Positions 34,333 through 42,820 of a DNA stretch of 64,000 bases are shown here, piece by piece. The position numbers and the translations under genes were made by a program. Source of the DNA: Streptomyces violens (lineage in GTDB: Bacteria; Actinomycetota; Actinomycetes; Streptomycetales; Streptomycetaceae). The DNA lies in contig NZ_JOBH01000021.1 of NCBI RefSeq assembly GCF_000717745.1, positions 1 to 64,000 of the forward strand, read 5' to 3'. Positions within the stretch are counted from its first letter, which is position 1. Each line of letters opens with the position of its first letter. The notes under the pieces were generated by a model. That model searched no databases. It was given only the letters and a program-made list of their open reading frames with translations, and was not told the DNA's origin.

Positions 34333-35967
34333 TCACGTCCAGTGGCCCGTACCGAACGTCGGTGCGTCCGGAAGGAGTTGAGCGCGCAGCGCGAGGCGCC
34401 GGACCTTGCCGGTGCCGGTGCGGGGGATGTCCGCCCAGCTGCGGACCAGGGGGTCGGCGAGCGGTGGCAGGTACCGTACGGCCGCACGCCAGGCAGCGGC
34501 GTCGAGCCACCCGTCGGCCGTCACCACAACGGGCAGCAGGGTGCGTCCGGGAGCGCCCAGGACGGTGCATTCCAGCACGGCGGGCAGCCGGTCCTCGATC
34601 ACGTCCTCCAGCTCGACGCAGCTCGTGCCGGGCACCGCGTCGACCTCCCGGTCCAGCAGCACCAGGCTGCCGGACCGGGTGAGGAAGCCGATGTCCCCGG
34701 TGTTCCACCACGGTCCGAGGGCCTTCCGGGACCAGCGGTCCTCCTCGCCCACGTATCCGGTGCAGCGGGCCTTCGTCCGGGCCAGGATGATGCCGGGCCT
34801 GCCACGCCCGACCGGCCGGAAGGTGTCCGGGTCGACCACGCGCAGTGCGGTGCGGCCGGGTACCGGCCGGCCGAGGTTGCGGGTCGTCGGGTGGCGCCCG
34901 CCGGTGGCGGCGAGCGCCCTGCGGGTGAGCAGGCGGAAGGTCAGCGGCCCGGTCTCCGTCTGGCCCCAGCCCTGCAGCCACACCGGATGCCGGCGCCGGG
35001 AGGCGTTGAGGTAGTTGCGCACCGTGGGCGGATGCACCGAGTCGAAGGTACTGATGTACAGGCGTACCGCACGGAAGGGATTGCCGGGCCCGGCCGCCAG
35101 CCCCTGCCACCGGACGTAGGTGGCGGGCGATGCCTCGACCGTTGTGGGCGGATGCGCGGTCAGGGTGCGTTGGGCGACGGCCGGATCGGTGTCGGCGAGG
35201 ATGACCACCTTGCGCGGTGCGAGGTGGAACACGCTGATGGTCCACGGTACGGCCCGGCCATGGACGAACGGGTCGGCGCCGGCCACCGTGTCGTCGCGCC
35301 GGCTGGCCACGATCGGCGTGCGGTGGCACTCGAAGTGCGCCAGCCGGTGAACGATGGTGCGGGTGGTGTGCTCGACGAGCTTGGGCACACCGGTGGTCCC
35401 CGAGGTGTGGTGCACCACCAGGGTGTCATCGGGGTGGCGCCGCAGGACCGGCGGTGGTTGATAACCGCGTACGTCGTCGAGCCCCAGTGTTCCCGTTGTC
35501 CTCCTGTCCAGGGTGAGCGTCCGGGGTGCGAAGACCGCCGGATCGGTCCCCGCATTGCGTACCGCTTCGACCGTCCGGGAGTCCGTGACCAGGAGCGCCG
35601 GGTCCAGCCGCTCGAGCAGCGTCTGCAGTGCCGTTGCGGGCAGGTCGTCGGAGATCAGGGCGGGGACGGCGCCCATGCGTGCCGCCGCGCACGCCAGCAG
35701 CACCACGTCCCAGTGGTTGGCCTTGACCACGGCCACCCGGTCGCCCGGACGCGTCCCGGCGGCGGCGAGCCACCCGGCGGCCTCCTTGACGAGCTGGGCG
35801 AGGCGGCCGATGCCGAAGGTGACGCCGCCGTCGGGACAGATGTCGAAGGGACGGCTGAGGTGCACGGTGGTGGGGCTGCCGCGGTCGGCCAACAGGTCGA
35901 AGAGCGTGCCCAGTTCGGGCGGCCTGGCGGGATCGCGTAGTTCGGCGGCGCGGGTCCGGGTGGTCAT
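34333..35967 (-). CDS. Acyl/aryl adenylate-forming ligase (AMP-binding)
   Basis: 544 residues, ANL superfamily. Motifs in order: VVHHTSGTTGVPKLV (phosphate loop, ~187), GWGQTETGP (~335), NTGDIGF (~435, ribose-binding Asp) and PRTGTGKVRRL with the catalytic Lys (~521). It activates a carboxylic acid as acyl-AMP and probably passes it to CoA or an amine; no carrier protein gene is in the cluster, so a CoA ester or an amide is expected. Its substrate loop is not close to enzymes I can name. Ends 13 bases before the next gene, and its ATG overlaps the methyltransferase stop by 4 bases. Confidence 0.88.
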   Translation of the reverse strand: MTTRTRAAELRDPARPPELGTLFDLLADRGSPTTVHLSRPFDICPDGGVTFGIGRLAQLVKEAAGWLAAAGTRPGDRVAVVKANHWDVVLLACAAARMGAVPALISDDLPATALQTLLERLDPALLVTDSRTVEAVRNAGTDPAVFAPRTLTLDRRTTGTLGLDDVRGYQPPPVLRRHPDDTLVVHHTSGTTGVPKLVEHTTRTIVHRLAHFECHRTPIVASRRDDTVAGADPFVHGRAVPWTISVFHLAPRKVVILADTDPAVAQRTLTAHPPTTVEASPATYVRWQGLAAGPGNPFRAVRLYISTFDSVHPPTVRNYLNASRRRHPVWLQGWGQTETGPLTFRLLTRRALAATGGRHPTTRNLGRPVPGRTALRVVDPDTFRPVGRGRPGIILARTKARCTGYVGEEDRWSRKALGPWWNTGDIGFLTRSGSLVLLDREVDAVPGTSCVELEDVIEDRLPAVLECTVLGAPGRTLLPVVVTADGWLDAAAWRAAVRYLPPLADPLVRSWADIPRTGTGKVRRLALRAQLLPDAPTFGTGHWT

Positions 35968-36845
35968 GGGCGGCGGCTCCCCGCGGTTGCGGTGCTCTCA
36001 CCCGCGTCCGTTGGGGGCCGGCGGCCGGTGACGGTGACCATGACCTGGGAGAGCCAGTGGTGAGCAGGATCCGCCATACTGTCGACCGCCTGCTGGATCC
36101 GGTCTTCGGTGACGGCACCGCGGGCGAGCATCGCGGTTCGCAGATGCTCGATCCACAGGATGTACCAGCGCGCTGCCTCGGACCCGCCCCGCACTACCGT
36201 GGAGCGGCCCTCGCCGCGTACGTCCACCAGACCGGCCCGGGTGGCCAGTTCGACGTTCAGCAGGCCGCAGCGCGGATGGTATCCGGCCGCACCCATCACC
36301 TCGTACGCAGCGCGCTTGACCTCCCGGAGAAAGCCCTCGCGTTCCGGGTGGCTGAACAGCGAAGCGATGTCCGTGTCCTCGAGGACCAGGCGTCCTCCCG
36401 GGCGAAGCGCCCGGTACAGCCGGTCGACGGCTTTCTGCCGGTCGGTGACGTGCTGCAGCACGAGCCGGGCGTGTATCAAGTCGAAGTAGGACGACGGCAG
36501 TTCGTCGCCAGGGTCACCGCTGACCAGGTCGAGCTGGCGCACCGTAATACCGTGGTCGGTCAGCCACTTCAGCCGGTCCACCCGCAGGTCGGTCGCGAGT
36601 ACCTCGCCGGTCGGGCCGACCCGGCCGGCCAGCCAGCGGGCGACCGAGCCGCGCCCCGCACCGGCCTCCAGACAGCGCCAGCCCGGTGCCACGCCGACGG
36701 CCGCCAGCCGGTCGGTGGTGCCCGCGTCCCAGAGGGCCTCGCCGAGGGCGAGCCGTTCCTCCTCCTGCGCGAACCCGGTGTCGAAGGTGTCGAAGACGTA
36801 CCGGTCTCCGCCGGGAGCGTTCGGCTGTTGTGGTTGCTCAGCCAT
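35964..36845 (-). CDS. SAM-dependent methyltransferase (class I)
   Basis: 293 residues. Motif I WRCLEAGAGRGSVARWLAGR, acidic ATDLRVD, motif post-I QLDLVSGDPGDELP, LRPGGRLVLEDTD (motif III). The shape is that of UbiE/small-molecule methyltransferases. Probably O-, N- or C-methylates the cluster product. Overlaps the upstream oxidoreductase by 8 bases and the downstream ligase by 4, so it is clearly part of one operon. Confidence 0.9.
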   Translation of the reverse strand: MAEQPQQPNAPGGDRYVFDTFDTGFAQEEERLALGEALWDAGTTDRLAAVGVAPGWRCLEAGAGRGSVARWLAGRVGPTGEVLATDLRVDRLKWLTDHGITVRQLDLVSGDPGDELPSSYFDLIHARLVLQHVTDRQKAVDRLYRALRPGGRLVLEDTDIASLFSHPEREGFLREVKRAAYEVMGAAGYHPRCGLLNVELATRAGLVDVRGEGRSTVVRGGSEAARWYILWIEHLRTAMLARGAVTEDRIQQAVDSMADPAHHWLSQVMVTVTGRRPPTDAGESTATAGSRRP

Positions 36846-38196
36846 GCGTCACCTCCGGTTGCGCGCCGGTGGCCGGGTGTCCCGAGTGGGCGAGGACGCG
36901 GGCCGCCGCCCACTCCGCCGACCGGAACGCCCCCTCGCTGCTGGGGCGTTGCATGAGCCAGTCCCCGGCGTACTCCACCGTGCGGGAGGGCCGGCGCAGG
37001 AAGTGCGTCCGCAGCCGCAGGGCCCGCGGGGTCGCCTCGGGCAGACCGTGCCGGAAGCGGTGCACCCGGGCCGTCCGCAACGCCTCTCCCAGACCGGGCA
37101 GGTAGTGCTCGCCCCGCTCCCGCAGTCGGCGTACGACCTGGTCATCGGGGGCGTCGAGCAGTTCCCGGGTGACCTCCGGTGTGGCGACCAGGGACACCAG
37201 CCCGGCGCCGGGAGGGACCCGGCCGGGGTGTTTGACGTGGTCGATGACGATCCCGTTGAGCACACTGTCATGGACTGCGGGAATCATCAGCGCGTACACG
37301 GGCCGACGGCTGCGCAGCCGCAGCGGCCGGTCGAGGGTGCAACTCACCTTCAGCATCGGGGTGTACGTCGAGGCGTGGAGGTAGTCGCGCTCGTCCTCGG
37401 GAGCGTCCGGGTACAGCCGGGCGGCGACCGGCGCCGGTACGCACAGCACCACCGAGCGCGCGGTGAGAGTGTTGTGCCCGCACTCCAGACGAGCTCCGTC
37501 GGGATGCCGGGTGACCTGATCGACCGGCAGCCCCGTCGTCACGTCCAGCCGTTCGGCGAGCCTGCGGGTGAGGGTGTCCATGCCGTCGCGGTAGGTACGC
37601 CAGGCGGCGGTGCTGCCGGTCGCCAGAAGGTGGGCGACGAACGGGCCTGCTGCCGACCGGTGGGTGTCCCAGCCGCAGAATCCGCTGGTCAGCGGCTGGA
37701 AAAGATAGTCGACGAGGTCATCCCCGTAGCGGTCGGCGAGCTGGGCGACGGTACTGGTGCCCAGGGGCGTGTGCTCGGGATGGTCCGGGGCGAACTCCTT
37801 CCGGCGGCGGGCGGTGTCCGCCTGGAACCGGAGGAGGTTCAGCCGGCCCCGTACGGACAGGCCGGCCCCGGTGAGCAGGCCGCGTGCGCGGCCGGTGTCG
37901 GGGCGGATCCGCCCGTCCCGCCAGGTGGCGATCGACTGTGGGACGCGCGGTACCTCGTCGGGCGTCAGTCCTGTCTCCCGGATCAGCTTCCAGGTCGCCC
38001 CGTAGCCGCGGGGCGCGAGCATCTCGGCGCCCGTGTCGATGAGATAGCCGTCCTGACGGAGCGTACGCATCCGCCCGCCCACCGCGTCGGACGACTCCAG
38101 CACCTGCACACGGCGTCCGGCCCTGCGCAGCGCGTGCGCCACGGCGAGGCCGGCGGCGCCGGCGCCGACCACTGCCACATCGAGATCAGTCGTCAT
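36838..38196 (-). CDS. FAD-dependent desaturase / amine-oxidase-like oxidoreductase
   Basis: 452 residues. N-terminal VAVVGAGAAGLAVAHALRRA with VLESSDAVGGRMRTL and YLIDTGAEMLAP: the pattern of phytoene-desaturase, protoporphyrinogen-oxidase and flavin amine-oxidase enzymes. C-terminal FAD motif VEYAGDWLMQRPSSEGAFRS. Middle part (DLVDYLFQPLTSGFCGWD) resembles the protoporphyrinogen-oxidase branch. It may desaturate a prenyl or ring system or oxidise an amine made by the DegT enzymes. Not a heme enzyme by context: no tetrapyrrole genes nearby. Confidence 0.85.
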   Translation of the reverse strand: MTTDLDVAVVGAGAAGLAVAHALRRAGRRVQVLESSDAVGGRMRTLRQDGYLIDTGAEMLAPRGYGATWKLIRETGLTPDEVPRVPQSIATWRDGRIRPDTGRARGLLTGAGLSVRGRLNLLRFQADTARRRKEFAPDHPEHTPLGTSTVAQLADRYGDDLVDYLFQPLTSGFCGWDTHRSAAGPFVAHLLATGSTAAWRTYRDGMDTLTRRLAERLDVTTGLPVDQVTRHPDGARLECGHNTLTARSVVLCVPAPVAARLYPDAPEDERDYLHASTYTPMLKVSCTLDRPLRLRSRRPVYALMIPAVHDSVLNGIVIDHVKHPGRVPPGAGLVSLVATPEVTRELLDAPDDQVVRRLRERGEHYLPGLGEALRTARVHRFRHGLPEATPRALRLRTHFLRRPSRTVEYAGDWLMQRPSSEGAFRSAEWAAARVLAHSGHPATGAQPEVTHG

Positions 38197-38250
38197 GGGT
38201 TACCCCTTTCCGGGCCGGAGGGCCCGGCTGAGCCCCGTTCGCGTGTGCCG

Positions 38251-39231
38251 TCACGGTGTGCTGCCCGGCAGCAGTGGCAGTGCGACGTTCACCGCGCACA
38301 GCAGGACGACGGTGACCCGGTGGTTGCGGATCGCGGTCCGGCGGGCCAGCAGGATGTCGCGGCGCCGGAAGGCGATGTCCAGCTCGGTGCCGCGCAGGGC
38401 GATCATCGGCAGCATGGCCAGCGGGAACCACCACGGTGCCACGCCCGCGACCGCGGACCAGACGACGAGCCCGACCTGCGCGAGCGTCATGGCGGTGATG
38501 AAGAGCGCGTTGCCGCGCGGGGAGGTCAGCACGGCGACGGTGGGCCGCCCCACCCGGGCGTCGCCCTCGATGTCGTGGGTGTTGGAGTACAGCCCGAACA
38601 GCATGGGACCGGCGCCGAACAGCACCGCCTGGACGACCGCGAAACCACTGAGCGAGGCGGACAGCAGACCGTACGGCACGAGGACCATGCCCACGCCGAA
38701 GCCGCAGAGGAAGACCTCCTGCCAGCCGCGATAGCTGATTTTCAGGCCCCATGAGTACTGCACGGCGGTGACCAGGCAGGCAGCCGCGAGGACAAGGGTC
38801 CAGGCGGACCGGTGCGGTGCCACTGCCGCCGCGCCGGCCCACAGCAGAGCCCCGGCTACGGCCGCGGCCCAGCCGAAGCGAATGGCCTCCGTGGGCGTCA
38901 GCGTCCCGGCGAGCAGTGGTTTCCGGGCGAGGCGGCGGCGGGGGGCGTCGGGGCCGTAGTTGGCCGCGTCGCTGCCGTCGCGGTATCCCGTGACATCGTC
39001 GAAGGCGACCGAGGCGGCGATGACGCACAGCTCGCCGAGCCCGAACAGCACCAGTGTGAGCAGGGTGCCGGGTGACAGCCGCTGCCCGGTCGCGAGCAGC
39101 AGCGTCAGCGCGACGGGCAGCGCCAGGTAGTAGTCGATGATGTCGAGCTTGGCCAGGCGTACGTACGCACGGACCTTGGCTGTGGCCGGCGCGGGGCGCA
39201 CCCCGGCCGGTAACTCCACCTCACTGCTCAT
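38251..39231 (-). CDS. UbiA-family membrane prenyltransferase (or UbiA-type cyclase)
   Basis: 326 residues, 8-9 membrane helices. The first Asp-rich motif reads FDDVTGYRDGSD instead of the canonical NDxxDxxxD, and the second is NTHDIEGD (DxxxD type). Both diphosphate/Mg sites seem present, the first altered. UbiA enzymes transfer a prenyl group onto an acceptor in the membrane; some members cyclise terpenes. The motif AAPRRRLARKPLLAG-like segment after site 1 is the usual RKPLxxG of UbiA proteins. 4-bp overlap with the aminotransferase gene upstream. Substrate unknown. Confidence 0.85.
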   Translation of the reverse strand: MSSEVELPAGVRPAPATAKVRAYVRLAKLDIIDYYLALPVALTLLLATGQRLSPGTLLTLVLFGLGELCVIAASVAFDDVTGYRDGSDAANYGPDAPRRRLARKPLLAGTLTPTEAIRFGWAAAVAGALLWAGAAAVAPHRSAWTLVLAAACLVTAVQYSWGLKISYRGWQEVFLCGFGVGMVLVPYGLLSASLSGFAVVQAVLFGAGPMLFGLYSNTHDIEGDARVGRPTVAVLTSPRGNALFITAMTLAQVGLVVWSAVAGVAPWWFPLAMLPMIALRGTELDIAFRRRDILLARRTAIRNHRVTVVLLCAVNVALPLLPGSTP

Positions 39232-40355
39232 CGGCCCCTCCTGCCGGCGGCGAACTCACAGACGGCGTCCGCAATGTGCTCCACCTCGGCGTCGGTGAGA
39301 CGCGGGTGGACGGGGATCGCCAGTTGGCGCCGGGCCGCGCTCTCGGCGTGCGGCCAGCGGCGGCCGCCGGTCGCGAACCGGGCGAAGGCGGGCTGGTGCG
39401 GCAGAGGGAGCGGGTAGTGCACATGGCTCGCGACTCCCCGCGCGGCGAGGTGTTCCCGCAATGCCTCGCGCTCGTCGGCGAGCAGCGAATAGACGTAGTA
39501 ACAACGCCCGTTGCGGCCCGGCGGCGGTGGTGTCACACCGCGGTCGCGCAAGGGAGTGAAGCGTTCGGTGTAATAGCCGGCGATACGGGCCCGGCGCTCC
39601 AGCCGCTCGGGGAAGCCGGGGAGCCGGTGCAGCTGGAAGGCCGCGAGGACCTCGTCGAACCGGCTGTTGTAGCCGGTGCGCCCGTAGATGAACCGTGCGT
39701 CCTGACCGTGGTTCCGCAACGACCGGACCGTCTGTCCGAGCCCGGGGTCCATGGTGACGACGGCCCCGCCCTCACCGGCGGTGCCGAAGGTCTTGACCTG
39801 GACGAACGAGAACACGCCGGCGTCGCCCCACGTGCCGGCGGGAATGCCGTCGAGGGTCCCGCCCTGTGCCACCGCCGAGTCCTCGACCAGCCGCACCCCA
39901 CGGCGCCGCGAGATTTCCCGCATCCGGGGCATGTCCGCCATCACCGAGAACATATGGGCGGGCATGAGGGCCTTGGTCCGGTCGGTGACCGCCTGTTCCA
40001 TCCGCTCGGGGTCGGCGACCATGGTCAGCGGATCGATGTCGGCGAACACCGGCGTCGCCCCGAGATTGGCCACGGTATTGGCCAGCGGGGCGCAGCCGTA
40101 GGCCGGTACCACCACCTCGTCGCCCGGTCCCACGTCCATCGCGTGCAGTACCAGTGTCAGTGCCGAGGTGCCGCTGGAGCAGGCCACGACGTCGGCCGCG
40201 CCCAACGAGGTACGCAGGGCCTCCTCGAAGCGGGCGGTGCGTTCCCCGAGGATGAACTTCTGCTCCGGCGCCGTGCCGATCTCGTGGACGAGATCGAGCA
40301 GTACCTCCCGGTCCGCGTCGAAGGCGTCCGTGGCGAAGAAGGGGATCGTCGTCAC
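39228..40355 (-). CDS. DegT/DnrJ/EryC1/StrS aminotransferase 1
   Basis: 375 residues, fold-type I PLP enzyme. Cofactor motifs: ACSSGTSALTLVLHA, DEVVVPAYGCAPLANTV, RLVEDSAVAQG (Asp for the pyridine N) and FSFVQVKTFGTAGEGGAV with the Schiff-base Lys. RFDEVLAAFQLHRL is the usual partner-subunit segment. It transaminates a keto-sugar or keto-cyclitol with Glu/Gln. I chose GTG 40355 (VTTIPFFATDAF): GGGGAGG is 5-6 bases upstream and it overlaps the preceding stop as GTGA; the open frame to 40394 overlaps the next gene's end. Confidence 0.9.
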   Translation of the reverse strand: MTTIPFFATDAFDADREVLLDLVHEIGTAPEQKFILGERTARFEEALRTSLGAADVVACSSGTSALTLVLHAMDVGPGDEVVVPAYGCAPLANTVANLGATPVFADIDPLTMVADPERMEQAVTDRTKALMPAHMFSVMADMPRMREISRRRGVRLVEDSAVAQGGTLDGIPAGTWGDAGVFSFVQVKTFGTAGEGGAVVTMDPGLGQTVRSLRNHGQDARFIYGRTGYNSRFDEVLAAFQLHRLPGFPERLERRARIAGYYTERFTPLRDRGVTPPPPGRNGRCYYVYSLLADEREALREHLAARGVASHVHYPLPLPHQPAFARFATGGRRWPHAESAARRQLAIPVHPRLTDAEVEHIADAVCEFAAGRRGR

Positions 40356-41557
40356 ACCGGCCTCCCCGTGAAGAAGCGGCGGACGATCCCGCACACCGAG
40401 TCGATGTCATCGATGGTCAGGTCCGGGTGGAAGGGGAGGGCCAGGGTGCGTTCGCAGGCCGCCTCGGCGTGCGGGAAGTCGCCGCGCCGGTAGCCGAGTT
40501 CGGCGAAGCACGCCTGGAGGTGGAGCGGGACCGGGTAGTACGTCTCGGTGCCCACGCCGTGTTCGGCCAGGTACCCGGCCAGGTCGTCGCGGTGCTCGGC
40601 CTCGATGACGTAGACGTAGTGGACCGGGTTGGTGTCGGTGTCCCGGGGTACCAACGTGGGCAGTCGCAGGACGCCGGGTATCCCGGACAGCCGTTGGGTG
40701 TAGGCGGCGGCGAGCTCGGCCCGCCGGGCGATGTCCTGGTCCAGCCGGGTCAGCTTGGCGAGGAGGACGGCCGCCTGGATGTCGTCCATCTTGCTGTTGA
40801 CGCCGTTGTCCACGGTCCGGTTCGAGATGCCGGGGAAGTGGGCCAGCGTCCGGCCGTACCGTCCGTGGTGGCGCAACGCGGAGATTCTTTCGGCCAGTTC
40901 GGGGTCGTCGGTCAGTACGGCACCGGCGTCGCCGATGGCGCCGAGTGTCTTGGTGGGGAAGAACGACAGCACCCCGCCGGCCCCCAGCAGGCCGGCGTGC
41001 ACCCCGCCCCACCGCATCCCGATGGCCTCGGCGCTGTCCTCCACCACGGTCAGCCCGTGGCGGTGGGCGACGACCGACAGCCCGCTCATGTCGGCCATCT
41101 GGTGGAACAGATGGACGGGCATGATCATCCGCGTACGCGGTGTGACGGCGCGGGCCGCGGACCGCGGGTCGAGGCCGTAACCGACCGGGTCGATGTCGGC
41201 GAAGACCGGGCGGCCGCCGGCCAGTACTACGGCGGACGCCGACGCCACAAAGGTGAAGGCGGGCACGATTACCTCGTCACCGGGCTCCAGGCCGCATGCG
41301 CGCAACAGCAGTACCAGCGCATCGGTACCGCTGTTCACCCCCACCGCGTACCGCGCACCCGTCCACCGCGCCAGGGCCGCCTCGAACAGCGCGACCTGCC
41401 GGCCGTGCGAGTACTTGCCGTCGTCGACGACGTCGTTCAGCCGCGACCGGATGTCCGGCCATAACTCCTCAAAGGTCTTGGCCTGGCTGAAGAAGGGCAC
41501 CGGCTGGAATGGCCGGACCGCTGTGCCACACCTCTGATCGGAAGATATATCGCGCAT
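40352..41557 (-). CDS. DegT/DnrJ/EryC1/StrS aminotransferase 2
   Basis: 401 residues. VNSGTDALVLLLRACGLEPG, DEVIVPAFTFVASASAVVLA, VVEDSAEAIG and FFPTKTLGAIGDAGAV with the PLP-binding Lys; NSKMDDIQAAVLLAKL at the subunit interface. The pattern is nearest to amino-sugar aminotransferases (3-amino sugar type: PTKxLGAxGDAGAV). Clearly different from the first copy (~30% by eye), so two distinct amination steps are likely. Start ATG 41557 because GAGAGG precedes it; GTG 41569 is within that ribosome site. Confidence 0.9.
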   Translation of the reverse strand: MRDISSDQRCGTAVRPFQPVPFFSQAKTFEELWPDIRSRLNDVVDDGKYSHGRQVALFEAALARWTGARYAVGVNSGTDALVLLLRACGLEPGDEVIVPAFTFVASASAVVLAGGRPVFADIDPVGYGLDPRSAARAVTPRTRMIMPVHLFHQMADMSGLSVVAHRHGLTVVEDSAEAIGMRWGGVHAGLLGAGGVLSFFPTKTLGAIGDAGAVLTDDPELAERISALRHHGRYGRTLAHFPGISNRTVDNGVNSKMDDIQAAVLLAKLTRLDQDIARRAELAAAYTQRLSGIPGVLRLPTLVPRDTDTNPVHYVYVIEAEHRDDLAGYLAEHGVGTETYYPVPLHLQACFAELGYRRGDFPHAEAACERTLALPFHPDLTIDDIDSVCGIVRRFFTGRPV

Positions 41558-41676
41558 GTTTCCTCTCACGCGGTGGCCGAGGGTGCGGCAACCGTCGAAC
41601 AGGGGGGAGAGAGAACCGACTTGGCCGATCGGGTGAGGTCCGCCGGCGTCCCGGGACGCCGACGGACCGTCCGCGG

Positions 41677-42207
41677 TCAGAAGAGCGAGACGTCCAGCTC
41701 GCCGGAGTGGAACTTGCGTACCGCTTCGATGAGTTCTTCCACCGACAGCTGACCGCTGTTGTCGGTGTCGATGCGCTGGAAAGCCTCGTCGGCCTTGGAC
41801 TCCTCGCCGCCTGCGACCTTGATCCAGGTGCGGAACTCCTCGCGGCTCACCTGCCCGTCACCGTCGGTGTCGGCCAGGTCGAGGATCGCCTTGATCGTGG
41901 GGCGCAGCCCCTTGTCGAAGCCGGCCTTCCCCTGGTCGAGCATCTGCTTCGCAGCCGCGTTCTTGAACTGTTCAAAGTCCACCGAGTCGCCGGACTTGAC
42001 CCCGGCCTGGCTGGCCATGTTGTCCCACATGCCCAGGTAGGCCGAGCGGAGGGCCTGACCCTTCGGGCTGTTGGCGGTCTCGTTGAACGCGCTCAGAAGG
42101 CGCTCCACTTCGCTTTCCCAGTCGCTGCGCTCGATCCGGCCGTCGTGGTCCCGGTCCCACAGTTCGAAACGACGACGCAGCCGCTGTTCCTGCACGTTGG
42201 TGGGCAT
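41677..42207 (-). CDS. EF-hand calcium-binding protein (calerythrin/CalD-like)
   Basis: 176 residues. Canonical EF loops at 18-29 (DRDHDGRIERSD), 113-124 (DTDGDGQVSREE) and 147-158 (DTDNSGQLSVEE); a degenerate second loop at ~70-81 lacks the ligands. This is the 4-EF-hand sarcoplasmic-type fold known from actinomycete calerythrin. Cytosolic Ca2+ buffer or sensor. It heads the leftward arm of the biosynthetic cluster, 119 bases before aminotransferase 2. ATG 42207 preceded by GAGAGGAAC. Confidence 0.9.
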   Translation of the reverse strand: MPTNVQEQRLRRRFELWDRDHDGRIERSDWESEVERLLSAFNETANSPKGQALRSAYLGMWDNMASQAGVKSGDSVDFEQFKNAAAKQMLDQGKAGFDKGLRPTIKAILDLADTDGDGQVSREEFRTWIKVAGGEESKADEAFQRIDTDNSGQLSVEELIEAVRKFHSGELDVSLF

Positions 42208-42820
42208 GACTGTTCCTCTCTTCCTTGGTTGCTGAAAATGCCGTGGCGACAATTGGTAGAGAGAGAAAATTGGTAACGCGGTCGAGCCTTACTGAGTCAG
42301 GTTTTCCCGGCATGCGTCTCGAAAATAGAAATATTCGAGGCGTGGTCCGCGGGGCGTGCCCGGGGCATCAATCAGGAAATGTGCGATCAACGTACTTGTC
42401 GCCCTCGCGCTTCGTCAACGGCGGCCCGCCCACGGGATACCTCCAGTTGAACCTGACGAGTAAAAATCGCCAAGCCGTTCGGTCGCGCCCGGTCGCGCAA
42501 TGGCGTACGTCGGGTGCGCACCAGGCCGCCAGGACCCCAGCCCACCTGGCTCGATTCATCAACATCAATGCGTTGTGCGAGTCATGGGGAAGCAGGAAAT
42601 CCGGTCGGTGACACCGCACTTCCGGTCCGCACTCGGCATTTTTTGGTCACCATTACCTTTGGTCAATGATTTTTTCGCAGACTGTCCCAGGTTTTCCCGT
42701 GCGCCGAGGTGGGGCAGATGGAGAAGCGGTAATGAAAAAATGCTCATGTGTGCCGCTCCGGCCATTTTCCCGGGGGCCCGGGCATCGGAACCGAACCGAA
42801 GCCGAAGGAGGACGCGAACC
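42208..42820. promoter_or_regulatory. Divergent control region of the biosynthetic cluster
   Basis: 613 bases with clearly lower GC than the genes around it, between the two arms. Contains paired direct repeats AATTGGTA (42251-42258 and 42268-42275, 17-base step) near the leftward start, an AT-rich dyad CTCGAA...TTCGAG (42318-42339), and paired TTGGTCA (42643-42649 and 42659-42665, 16-base step) near the rightward start. No protein-like frame. These are likely regulator sites and promoters. Confidence 0.6.

Noticed and set aside
36838..38196. Protoporphyrinogen oxidase (heme synthesis)
   Set aside because: Sits inside a biosynthetic operon without tetrapyrrole genes; only the fold is shared.
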